In this document: positions 1 through 7,768 of the stretch, in pieces
How the letters are laid out: each line of letters begins with the position of its first letter
Numbering within the stretch: position 1 is the stretch's first letter
Assembly: GCA_902765305.1 (NCBI GenBank)
Contig: CACWZI010000077.1
Span: 1-49,261 of the forward strand
Origin: an uncultured Eubacteriales bacterium
Lineage (GTDB): Bacteria > Bacillota > Clostridia > Christensenellales > Aristaeellaceae
Length of the DNA stretch: 49,261 nucleotides
Direction: 5' to 3'
Notes under the pieces: generated by a model
Database searches by the model: none
What the model was told of the DNA's origin: nothing
Seen by the model: the letters and a program-made list of their open reading frames with translations, nothing else
Position numbers and translations under genes: made by a program

Positions 1-27
1 GCGAAGCGTTAAGGGATTTGCACCACC

Positions 28-98
28 CCTAAAACCTAAAACCTAAAACCTAAAACCTGAATACTGATTTATCGAGCATAGCTCGATAAATCAGTATT
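28..98. repeat. CCTAAAA heptamer array plus 18-bp-stem palindrome
   Basis: Four perfect copies of CCTAAAA (28-55) are followed by a hairpin with arms at 60-77 and 81-98 and a 3-base loop. Read on the minus strand this is a palindrome followed by TTTTAGG repeats, the same layout as the copy at 49094-49166. It belongs to the dispersed family described in the findings. It lies upstream of the first gene and has no coding capacity. Confidence 0.85.
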
Positions 99-305
99 TA
101 CCAAACCGGTTTCCGACAAATCTCAGCATGAGTCCGGGCATCGAACGGACCGATCGCGGTCTCCAAAAGGCCGGCGTCGCGCGTCCGAAAAGCAATCCAC
201 TGGGCTGCGTGGCCTCTTCGTACAGACGGCACGCATTTACCGCGGTCACGGAATGCGTTTTCAACATGATTATATTCGAAATGCCACTTCATTTCAATCG
301 GGATA

Positions 306-314
306 TGCTATAAT
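306..314 (+). promoter_or_regulatory. Extended -10 promoter for the SpoIIE-type phosphatase gene
   Basis: TGC followed directly by TATAAT (309-314) forms an extended -10 element. No good -35 hexamer is visible 16-18 bases upstream, which fits an extended -10 promoter. The start codon lies 59 bases downstream and is preceded by a GGAGG ribosome site at 361-365. Confidence 0.6.
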
Positions 315-372
315 CGATGGATAGACAACCCCCATCGCCCATCCAAAGGCATCGGGATATCGGAGGCGGATC

Positions 373-2538
373 ATGAAAAAAATCAGGAACATCGTCATCG
401 GCGGCATCCAGCAGAAGGTCTTCAACCTGGTGCTGGTCGTCATACTGCTGATGATGGCGGCCTATACCGTGGTCATCATCCACCAGACCGGCAGGATCGG
501 CAGCCTGGTCGCGGAGACCAACGAACGGCAGAAGCAGTCCATATCGGCCATATCAAAGGAAACCATGGACGCCGTCATCTCCGGGAGCATGGGCCAGAGC
601 ACCCAAATGGAGGCCTATATCGCCAACGACCTGTTCACCGACCTGGCGGGCACGGTGAATATGCTCGGAAATTACGCGGGCAATATCTTCCGCGTGCCCG
701 AAGCCTACGCCGCCAAGCCCTATGCCCTGCCCGACCCGGCGCTGGAGGGAAAGATCACGGTGCAGCTGCTGACGGAGGCCGGGCTGGACACCGACGAGGC
801 GGCGCTGGCGCAGCGGCTGGGCCTGGTGGCCAACATGTCCGACATGATGAAGGCGCTGTACGCCAATGGCGTCGTCAACTCGTGCTACATCGCCCTGCCC
901 GAGGGCGCCATGCTGCTGGCGGACGATCACTCTGCGGCCAAGTTCGCCGAGGACGGCACGCTGACGCCCATTCCCATTCGCGAGCGCGACTGGTACAAGG
1001 GCGCGGTGGAGACGGGAAGGCTCTACTATACGGACGTGGTGCAGGACGTGTTCACCGGCCAGATCGGCATCATGTGCGCGCTGCCCGTCTACCAGGGCAA
1101 CCGGCTGGCCGCCGTGGTGGGCGCGGACCTCTTCCTGGACAGGATGGCCGCCTCGATCGCTTCCTCCGATAAAAGCGGCGCCTTCAACTTCATCGTGAAC
1201 CAGTACGGCCACGTGGTGTTCTCCCCCAGGACGGAAGGCGCGCTGCGGGTGCGTCCGCCGATGGAGGCGGAGGACCTGCGCAATTCTTCAGAAGAAACCC
1301 TGTCGGCCTTCATCGGCAGCGCCCTGACCGGCGTCACCGACGTGACCGAGGTCTCGGTGGACGGACAGGACTACTACATGGTCGGCGCGCCCATCGAATC
1401 CGTGGGCTGGACAGTGGTCTCCGCCGTGAGCCAGGCATCCGCCCGTCAGCCCACCGAAATGCTGGAGTCCCGGTACGACGGCATCGTCGAAGAAGCCATG
1501 TCCACCTATAGGGACGGCTTTGGAAACGCCCGGTGCACCATCATCGTGCTGCTGGCCGTGATACTGGTGCTGGGCATCACCGGGGCACTGGTGCTCTCCA
1601 AGCGCATCGTCCGCCCCCTGGGCGTGATGACCGAGCGTATACAGTCACTGGGCGGCAGGGACCTTCAGTTCTTCATGGAGGACACCTATCGCACCGGCGA
1701 CGAGATCGAGGCGCTGGCCGAGGCCTTCGCCACGCTGTCCGCCCGGACCCTGCAATACGTGGACCAGGTGCAGCGGGTCACCGCCGAGAAGGAGCGCCTC
1801 GGCGCGGAGCTGAGCATGGCCAGGGACATCCAGGCCAGCCAGCTGCCCCGGCTGTTCCCCGCCTTCCCGAACCGGCCCGAGTTCGACGTGTACGCCACCA
1901 TGACCCCGGCCAAGGAGGTGGGCGGCGACTTCTACGACTTCTTCCTGGTGGACGACGACCACATCGGCCTGGTGATGGCGGACGTCTCCGGCAAGGGCGT
2001 ACCCGCGGCGCTGTTCATGATGATCGCCCGGGTGCTGATCAAATCCCATCTGCAGAACGGCGAGACCCCCGGCGAGGCGCTGGAGAACGTGAACGACCAG
2101 CTCTGCGAGGGCAACGAAACCGAGCTGTTCGTGACGGTCTGGGCGGCCGTGCTGGAGATCTCCACGGGCAAGGGCATCGCCGCCAACGCCGGCCACGAGC
2201 ACCCGGCCCTGCGCCGCGCGAACGGCGAATACGAGCTGGTCGTCTACCGCCACTCCCCCGCCGTCGCCACCATGGATGGCATCCCCTACAAGGAGCACAC
2301 CTTCCAGATGTACCCTGGCGACAGCCTGTTCGTCTACACCGACGGCGTGGCCGAGGCCACCAGCGCCGAAAAGGAGCTCTACGGAACCGAGCGCATGCTT
2401 AAGGCCCTGAACCGGAATCCCGACGCGAGCCCCGAGGACACGCTGCGCCACGTGATGGACGGCATCAACGCCTTCGTCGCCGGCGCCGAGCAGTTCGACG
2501 ACATCACGATGATGTGCCTGAAGTACGTCGGGAAGTGA
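373..2538 (+). CDS. Membrane sensor SpoIIE/RsbU-type protein phosphatase
   Basis: A 721-residue PP2C-type Ser/Thr phosphatase with an extracytoplasmic sensor. A membrane helix (about 16-38) is followed by a large outside region resembling a double Cache ligand-binding domain, a second helix (about 389-411), a HAMP-like linker, a short coiled coil and the catalytic domain (about 500-718). The metal-binding motifs are intact: GGDFYD (Asp519), MADVSGKG, TDGVAEA and FDDITMM. Family members dephosphorylate anti-sigma-factor antagonists in partner-switching pathways. No such partner is encoded here, so the target is unknown. It has its own promoter and ends at a hairpin shared with the convergent gene. 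The fold is clear; the ligand is not. Confidence 0.88.
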   Translation: MKKIRNIVIGGIQQKVFNLVLVVILLMMAAYTVVIIHQTGRIGSLVAETNERQKQSISAISKETMDAVISGSMGQSTQMEAYIANDLFTDLAGTVNMLGNYAGNIFRVPEAYAAKPYALPDPALEGKITVQLLTEAGLDTDEAALAQRLGLVANMSDMMKALYANGVVNSCYIALPEGAMLLADDHSAAKFAEDGTLTPIPIRERDWYKGAVETGRLYYTDVVQDVFTGQIGIMCALPVYQGNRLAAVVGADLFLDRMAASIASSDKSGAFNFIVNQYGHVVFSPRTEGALRVRPPMEAEDLRNSSEETLSAFIGSALTGVTDVTEVSVDGQDYYMVGAPIESVGWTVVSAVSQASARQPTEMLESRYDGIVEEAMSTYRDGFGNARCTIIVLLAVILVLGITGALVLSKRIVRPLGVMTERIQSLGGRDLQFFMEDTYRTGDEIEALAEAFATLSARTLQYVDQVQRVTAEKERLGAELSMARDIQASQLPRLFPAFPNRPEFDVYATMTPAKEVGGDFYDFFLVDDDHIGLVMADVSGKGVPAALFMMIARVLIKSHLQNGETPGEALENVNDQLCEGNETELFVTVWAAVLEISTGKGIAANAGHEHPALRRANGEYELVVYRHSPAVATMDGIPYKEHTFQMYPGDSLFVYTDGVAEATSAEKELYGTERMLKALNRNPDASPEDTLRHVMDGINAFVAGAEQFDDITMMCLKYVGK

Positions 2539-2540
2539 GG

Positions 2541-2575
2541 AAAAAATATCGCGCCTTCAATGCGCGATATTTTTT
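2541..2575. terminator. Bidirectional intrinsic terminator
   Basis: A perfect 14-bp stem (2541-2554 with 2562-2575) starts with an A run and ends with a T run, so it can stop transcription from either side. It lies between the convergent phosphatase gene (stop at 2538) and solute-binding protein gene (stop at 2593). Confidence 0.9.
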
Positions 2576-2592
2576 ATATCATTCGCCCTCGC

Positions 2593-3852
2593 CTACCCCG
2601 CGTCTTCGACGGCCGCGCGGGCGATCGCCCATTCTTCGTCGAAGGCGTCCAGCTCGGCGGACACGTCCGCGCCCATGGCGATGTTCAGGGTCAGCTGGTT
2701 GGTGAAGTAGTCCTTGAGTCCCGGCAGGAAGGCGTCGTCGCCGGTCATGCTCTCAAAGCCCTCGACCTCCACCATGCCGGCGATCTGCGCCTCCATGTCC
2801 CTGCGCAGCGGGATCATTTCGTATTCCACGGCTTCCTTGGTGGTGCTGAACAGCTGCTCGCTCTTCAGGAATTCGCCGTAGAGCGCCTTGTCGGTGAAGA
2901 AATAGCGGATGAAGTCCTTGCAGATTTCGGGATACCGGGTGTTTGCGCCGATGGAAAGGCCCTCGTTGACGTACACCGAGACCACATCGGCGTTCGCTTC
3001 GCCCGGGATCGGAAACCAGCCGACCTCGAAGTCCTGCCCGTCCTTGGCGACCTCCGCGTTCACCCAGGAGCCGATGGGCAGCATGGCGGCCTTGCCGGTG
3101 AAGAACTGCTCCAGCATCTGGGTGTAGGTGATGCCGGCGATGTTGGGTCCCGAGTACCGGGTGCAGATGGTCTGGTACTTCTCCATGGCCCGCGCCAGGT
3201 CGGGGTTGTTGAACTTCACCGCGTCGGCGTTGCGCTTCGCGCCCCAATGGACATCCTTCGCCAGCAGCTCGGTGCCTGCCAGCATGTTGGCCAGCTGGCC
3301 CTGGGGCCAGCCGTCCTTCAGGCCGATGGAGAAGGGCTGTATCCCCGCGGCCAGCAGCTTTTCACAGGCATCCATCAGCGCCTGCCAGGTCTCGGGAACT
3401 TCGATGCCGTTGGCGGCGAACATATCCACGTTGTAGAACACGCCGATGATCTGCTTCTTGTAGTTCGCCACGTACTGCTTGCCGTCGATCATGCCCACCC
3501 TTGGATCCACCAGATAGTCCAGGTCGCCCTCGTCAAAGGCCAGCAACGCGCCGGAGGGCACGAAGTCGGCCGGGTTCTGCATCACCATCACGTCCGGAAA
3601 CTGGTCCGTGACCAGCAGGGTCTTTTCGTACTGCGGCAGCGTGACGTTCAGCGACGGGTTGCCGATGATCTCCACCCTGACGTCGGGGTTGGCGGCCATG
3701 TAACGGTCCGCGATGGACTGCCAGAACGTCCTGGGCAGCTGGGGCTGTATGTTGACGCAGAATACGATGCTGACCTCGTCTGCGGCCAGGGCGGCGCAGG
3801 CCGTCCCGCAGGCCAGGATCAGGCACATGACGATCGACAAAACCCTTTTCAC
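2593..3852 (-). CDS. Extracellular solute-binding protein (family 1-like), no transporter beside it
   Basis: A 419-residue secreted binding protein of the type that serves carbohydrate ABC importers. It starts at GTG (3852) with GGGAGAG seven bases upstream. A signal peptide ends near the AALAAD segment; a cysteine in ILAC could alternatively be a lipobox, so the anchoring is uncertain. The body has the usual two-lobe features, including a central segment on placing the protein among N-acetylglucosamine/sugar-type binders, but no substrate can be named. It is the last gene of an operon behind a YesM-like kinase and YesN-like regulator, with no permease or ATPase gene. It may feed a ligand signal to the kinase or work with a transporter elsewhere. 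Confidence 0.82.
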   Translation of the reverse strand: MKRVLSIVMCLILACGTACAALAADEVSIVFCVNIQPQLPRTFWQSIADRYMAANPDVRVEIIGNPSLNVTLPQYEKTLLVTDQFPDVMVMQNPADFVPSGALLAFDEGDLDYLVDPRVGMIDGKQYVANYKKQIIGVFYNVDMFAANGIEVPETWQALMDACEKLLAAGIQPFSIGLKDGWPQGQLANMLAGTELLAKDVHWGAKRNADAVKFNNPDLARAMEKYQTICTRYSGPNIAGITYTQMLEQFFTGKAAMLPIGSWVNAEVAKDGQDFEVGWFPIPGEANADVVSVYVNEGLSIGANTRYPEICKDFIRYFFTDKALYGEFLKSEQLFSTTKEAVEYEMIPLRRDMEAQIAGMVEVEGFESMTGDDAFLPGLKDYFTNQLTLNIAMGADVSAELDAFDEEWAIARAAVEDAG

Positions 3853-3870
3853 GCTGATGCTCTCCCTTTT

Positions 3871-5424
3871 TTAATTTCGCATATCCCTCGGCGTGGCGCC
3901 CGTCACCTTTTTGAATATCTTGAGAAAATAGTGGTAGTCGGTGAAGCCCACCTGCTCGGCGACCTCGTACACCTTTAATGTCGGGTTTGTCAGCAACCGC
4001 TGGGCTTCCCGGATGCGCAGGCCGTTGACATAATCGGTAAAGGCGCAGCCCATCTCCTTCCGGAAGATCTGGCCGAGGTAGGAGGTGTTGATGCGGCAGT
4101 CCGCCGCCACCTGCTTGAGCGTCACGCCCTCCCGGTAGTGCTTGGCGATGTAAGCCACCGCCAGCCCGACGAGGGACGAGCTCCTGCCCAGCACCGCGGC
4201 GTTTTCCGAAAACAGGCGTTCACAGAGCGCGTGCAGCCATTGGCGCATATCCGAAAAATGGCGCAGCCTGAACAGCCCTCCGAAGTCGAATTCCGTCGGT
4301 TCCCGATAGGTGTTCATGCCGCCGTAGATCTCATGAAAGCAGTCGGTCATGCGCACGGCGATGTGCATCAGCAGGTTGTGGGCCTGGTTGGGGGTAAGCG
4401 GGTTCTCCTTGACGACCATGGACAGCGCTTCGTCCAGGTAGGCTTGCGCGGCCGCCGGGTCGCCCCGGCGGATCAGTTCCTCGAGCTTGCCAAAGTCGAA
4501 CTTATCCAGCGTCCGCCCCGGCGACGGCACCTCGGGCACGCCGTCAAACCAGATGACGCCGCTGCCCTGCATGAACATGCCGTACTCCAGGCATTTGCAC
4601 GCCCGTTCATAGGAAAAGTGCGCTTCCTCCAGCCGGTTCACCGGTTGCCCGACGCCAACCGTCAGCGTGCTTTGAGATTGCCGGGCCTTGGCCACGATGC
4701 CCTCCAGCGCCGCCTGGATCCCCTTGCGGTCGTTAAGGACGCTGTCCAGCGCCATCAGCAGCACCAGGTTGTTCTCGCTGTCATTGAACGCGATCGTGCT
4801 GGCCCCGGGAATCGCCTTCGCCAAAGCCTCGATCCCGTTCCTGCCAAGCGGCTCGCGCAGGGGTGTCGAGGCCTGGGGGCTCACGGCAATGACGACGCAC
4901 AGGCAGGCCTCCGCCGTGAAGGGGATGTCCAGGAAGTCGGCCTTCTCCCGAAGCTCCTCCGGGCTGATGTTGCCGGTCACCAGTCGCCTGAGGGTATTGG
5001 TGCGCAGCAGCTCGCTGCCCTGGCGGTTGCGCTGGTCGACGATGGCCTCCTTCTCGATTTCGCTCACCGCGTTTTTCAGGTTGGAAATCAATTCGTCGTT
5101 GTCGATGGGCTTGAGCAGGTAGTTGTCCACCCCCAGCTTGATGGCGGCCTTCAGGTAATCATAGTCGCTGTAGCCGCTCAGTATGGTGATCTTGACGTCG
5201 AAGTCCAGCTGCCTGACCTCTTGGATCAGCGCCAGGCCGTCCATTTCCGGCATGCGAATGTCCGTAATCAGTATCTCCGGCCGTATGCTGCGCACCAGCC
5301 GAAGCGCCTCCACGCCGTTCGCCGCCTCGCCCGCCACCTCGAGGCCAAGGCTGTCCCACTCGATGGTCTCCCGCAACCCCTTGCGAATGATGGGCTCGTC
5401 ATCCACGATGATCACTCTGTACAT
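3871..5424 (-). CDS. YesN-like response regulator, receiver plus AraC-type DNA-binding domain
   Basis: A 517-residue transcriptional regulator. The N-terminal receiver (about 1-120) has the acidic pair near the start (VDDEP) and phospho-acceptor Asp55 in TDIRMPEMDG. A long middle region has no family I can name. The last 100 residues form two helix-turn-helix units of the AraC type (motifs such as YLGQIFRKEMG and YHYFLKIFKKVTG). The start overlaps the 3-prime end of the kinase gene by 26 bases, so the two are translationally coupled. It is the expected partner of that kinase, probably controlling a sugar-uptake gene set, perhaps including the binding protein just downstream. Confidence 0.9.
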   Translation of the reverse strand: MYRVIIVDDEPIIRKGLRETIEWDSLGLEVAGEAANGVEALRLVRSIRPEILITDIRMPEMDGLALIQEVRQLDFDVKITILSGYSDYDYLKAAIKLGVDNYLLKPIDNDELISNLKNAVSEIEKEAIVDQRNRQGSELLRTNTLRRLVTGNISPEELREKADFLDIPFTAEACLCVVIAVSPQASTPLREPLGRNGIEALAKAIPGASTIAFNDSENNLVLLMALDSVLNDRKGIQAALEGIVAKARQSQSTLTVGVGQPVNRLEEAHFSYERACKCLEYGMFMQGSGVIWFDGVPEVPSPGRTLDKFDFGKLEELIRRGDPAAAQAYLDEALSMVVKENPLTPNQAHNLLMHIAVRMTDCFHEIYGGMNTYREPTEFDFGGLFRLRHFSDMRQWLHALCERLFSENAAVLGRSSSLVGLAVAYIAKHYREGVTLKQVAADCRINTSYLGQIFRKEMGCAFTDYVNGLRIREAQRLLTNPTLKVYEVAEQVGFTDYHYFLKIFKKVTGATPRDMRN

Positions 5425-7258
5425 AGGTCTCCATCTCTTCCTTTCTCATAGCGGGCATGGCGATCGTGACGACGGTACGCACCCCCGGTTCGCTCTCGAT
5501 GGACATGCCGTAGGGCTCGCCGAACAGTATCCTCAGGCGCTGGTGCACGTTGCTCAAGCCGATGCTGTAGGAATCCTCCGTCGTCTCGGCCCCCGGATCG
5601 TCCAGTCGCGCCTCGATGCGCCGCAGGGTTTCCTCGTCCATGCCCCGCCCGTTGTCGCACACGGCGATCACCAGTTGGGCCTCCGCTTCCAAACGGGCTT
5701 CTATGGTGATCAGCCCGCCCTCAATGACGCCCATCTGCCCATGCTTGATCGCGTTTTCCACCAGGGGCTGCAATATGAATTTCGGCACCCCCAGCTGCAT
5801 CAGCTTCTGGGGCACCTCGGTTTTGACCTCGAAGGCGTCGGCGTAGCGCATCAGCTCCAACTCGATGAAGGCGCCGGCATACTCGATCTCCTGCCTCAAC
5901 TCCACGAACATTCCCCGGGTCTTGATGTTCCAGCGGAACAGGTTGCCCAGCAGGTGGATCATCCTGGCCGTCTGCTCGTCCTTGTTCATCAGGGCGTTGA
6001 TGCGTATGGATTCAAGGGTGTTGAACAGGAAGTGGGGATTGATCTGCGCCTGCAACGCCCTCAGCTCCGCCGTCTTGGACTTGAGCTGGTAGACATAGGC
6101 GGTCTGGATGTGCTTCTCCAGGCGACTCGTCATGCGGTTGAAGCTCTCCTCCAGATAGCCGATCTCGTCCCGGGAGCGCGGCTGGGGCCAGGTCCTGAAC
6201 TCGCCCCGCTCCACGGCCTGCATTCGAAACACCAGCCGCTTGATCCGCCTGGTAAACAGCATCGCGGACACGAGGCTTATGACCAGCGCCAGCAGCACGC
6301 AGGCCACCAGCGCCCCGTACAGGCTGCGGCGCATGGCCCCGACCTCCCGGTGGATCACCTCTCGGCTGACGACATTCATGAACCAATAGCCCGTCCGCTC
6401 GGATTGCTGGGCAGAGATCACATAGGCGTCGTTGGAGGCCGCATTCCTGAAATCCGCTATGCCGTAGGGCGTGCCGTCAAAGGGCTTCCCCGCGCCCTCG
6501 CCGGAGGAATCAAACAGCGTCATGCCGTTGCGGTCCACCACGAAAAGCGTGCCGTTCAGGCTCTCGGCGTTTCGATAGGCCTGCTTAAAGTGGTCCGCCC
6601 ATACGTTTACCACGATGTAGCCCAGGGGCTGGTTGAACCGGACCGCGTTCACGTCGAACAGGTAGATGCAGTAGGAGATGACCGCATAGTCGTTGACGCT
6701 GCTGGCGTTGATGTACGCCGGGATGTGGTTCGGGATGATGCGTATGCGATTGTCGATGTCCTCGCCGGGAATGCCCCTGTCGTAGAAGTCGTAATCCAGC
6801 GACGTATCCCTGCCGGCGATGCTGGAAAAGAAGTATATATCCCGGTCGCCGTAATCCACGATGAAAATATCCGATATGAAGTCGTTGGCCCCGCAGATAT
6901 CCTGGAGGTAGCCGGAGATGAGCTCGCGCTTGATCCGGCTGTCCATGGGCGCCCGCTTCCTCGGGTTCAGGTAATCGGTGATGCTGTAGTTGTTGTAATA
7001 GCTCTTGGGCATGTACAGCTGGGCAAATATGCTCTGCACGGTTCTGTACTTTTCGTCGCTGTACGTCTGCACCTGCTGGACCATTTCGCTGTCCATGCGC
7101 AATTCCTTTTCCGTCAGCGCGCCAACGACCCTGGAGGTGGTGAGCACGGCGACCAGGCCCAGCCCGACGAATATGACCAGGCAGTAGGACAGCATCATCT
7201 TGAAAAAATACCGGTTCGCAAGGCGCGGCTCGCGCCTTGAAGCCTCCTCGCCAGCCAA
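5399..7258 (-). CDS. YesM-like sensor histidine kinase
   Basis: A 619-residue membrane kinase of the LytS/YesM class. I chose the TTG start at 7258 because a strong GGGGAGG lies eight bases before it; the next ATG (residue 21) lacks such a site. A membrane helix (about 20-42), an extracytoplasmic region of about 270 residues, a second helix (about 312-335) and a HAMP segment lead into the His_kinase domain with phospho-acceptor His409 in QINPHFLFN. A C-terminal ATPase domain has N-box and DNGRGMD motifs. It heads a three-gene operon with its response regulator and a solute-binding protein. The ligand is unknown; the neighbours suggest a sugar or glycan fragment. Confidence 0.9.
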   Translation of the reverse strand: MAGEEASRREPRLANRYFFKMMLSYCLVIFVGLGLVAVLTTSRVVGALTEKELRMDSEMVQQVQTYSDEKYRTVQSIFAQLYMPKSYYNNYSITDYLNPRKRAPMDSRIKRELISGYLQDICGANDFISDIFIVDYGDRDIYFFSSIAGRDTSLDYDFYDRGIPGEDIDNRIRIIPNHIPAYINASSVNDYAVISYCIYLFDVNAVRFNQPLGYIVVNVWADHFKQAYRNAESLNGTLFVVDRNGMTLFDSSGEGAGKPFDGTPYGIADFRNAASNDAYVISAQQSERTGYWFMNVVSREVIHREVGAMRRSLYGALVACVLLALVISLVSAMLFTRRIKRLVFRMQAVERGEFRTWPQPRSRDEIGYLEESFNRMTSRLEKHIQTAYVYQLKSKTAELRALQAQINPHFLFNTLESIRINALMNKDEQTARMIHLLGNLFRWNIKTRGMFVELRQEIEYAGAFIELELMRYADAFEVKTEVPQKLMQLGVPKFILQPLVENAIKHGQMGVIEGGLITIEARLEAEAQLVIAVCDNGRGMDEETLRRIEARLDDPGAETTEDSYSIGLSNVHQRLRILFGEPYGMSIESEPGVRTVVTIAMPAMRKEEMETYVQSDHRG

Positions 7259-7297
7259 TGCAGTCGCCTCCCCGCCGATTTACACAGATCACCTGTT

Positions 7298-7326
7298 ATA
7301 TTACTTATTCGATTTTTATTTGTAAA
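7298..7326 (-). promoter_or_regulatory. Promoter of the YesM/YesN/binding-protein operon
   Basis: On the minus strand TTTACA (7321-7326) and TAATAT (7298-7303) are 17 bases apart, in a locally AT-rich stretch. The TTG start of the kinase lies 39 bases beyond the -10 element. Confidence 0.65.
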
Positions 7327-7359
7327 TTCCTCTTGATTTTATAAATTCCTTGTGTCTAA

Positions 7360-7597
7360 AAATACTGATTTGTCGGGCTGATAGCGGAAAAGCAAAGGGT
7401 AGTGCAAAGGGAACAGGGAACAGTCAACAGGGAACAGGAAAAGCCACGCACGGAATGTTACCGCTAAGACATAGGATACGTTCCCGCGACGAAAACAAAG
7501 CAAGGGATACACCAAAACGCTGTAGCGGCCCTAAAGGACTAGCTTGTTCCCTGTTCCCTGTTCCCTGTTCCCTCGTCTCCCCGACAAATCAGTATTT
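7360..7597. mobile_element. MITE-like 238-bp element with 18-bp terminal inverted repeats
   Basis: The ends are a perfect 18-bp inverted repeat (7360-7377 and 7580-7597, outer motif AAATACTGATTTGTCGGG). Inside lie three GGGAACA heptamers near the left end and four tandem TGTTCCC copies (7545-7572) near the right, which are themselves inverted relative to each other, so the whole element could fold. No plausible protein is encoded and no clear target duplication is visible. It fills most of the gap between the YesM operon promoter and the GH94 gene. Its right end matches the end of the array at 10476-10563. Confidence 0.65.
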
Positions 7598-7643
7598 GCA
7601 CACACCTGTATATCTGCTCCGGCAGTTTTATGCCCCCCATTCC

Positions 7644-7672
7644 TTGACAGCGCGTCCTGAATCTGGCACAAT
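7644..7672 (+). promoter_or_regulatory. Promoter of the GH94 phosphorylase gene
   Basis: TTGACA (7644-7649) is a perfect -35 hexamer, and CACAAT (7667-7672) lies 17 bases later. The leader contains a small GC-rich hairpin (7682-7702) and an AGGAGG ribosome site at 7759-7764. Confidence 0.6.
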
Positions 7673-7681
7673 AGAGATGCA

Positions 7682-7702
7682 GCGGCGGTATCAGGCCGCC
7701 GC
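7682..7702 (+). repeat. Small GC-rich hairpin in the GH94 leader
   Basis: Arms GCGGCGG (7682-7688) and CCGCCGC (7696-7702) enclose a TATCAGG-type loop. Similar short AGCGGCG hairpins occur at 35250-35267 and 49237-49253. There is no T run, so it is not an obvious terminator. Confidence 0.5.
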
Positions 7703-7768
7703 AGGACCGCTATCCCACACAGCGTCGCACGAAGACGCCCCCCTTTATTCAACCGATCAGGAGGCAAC

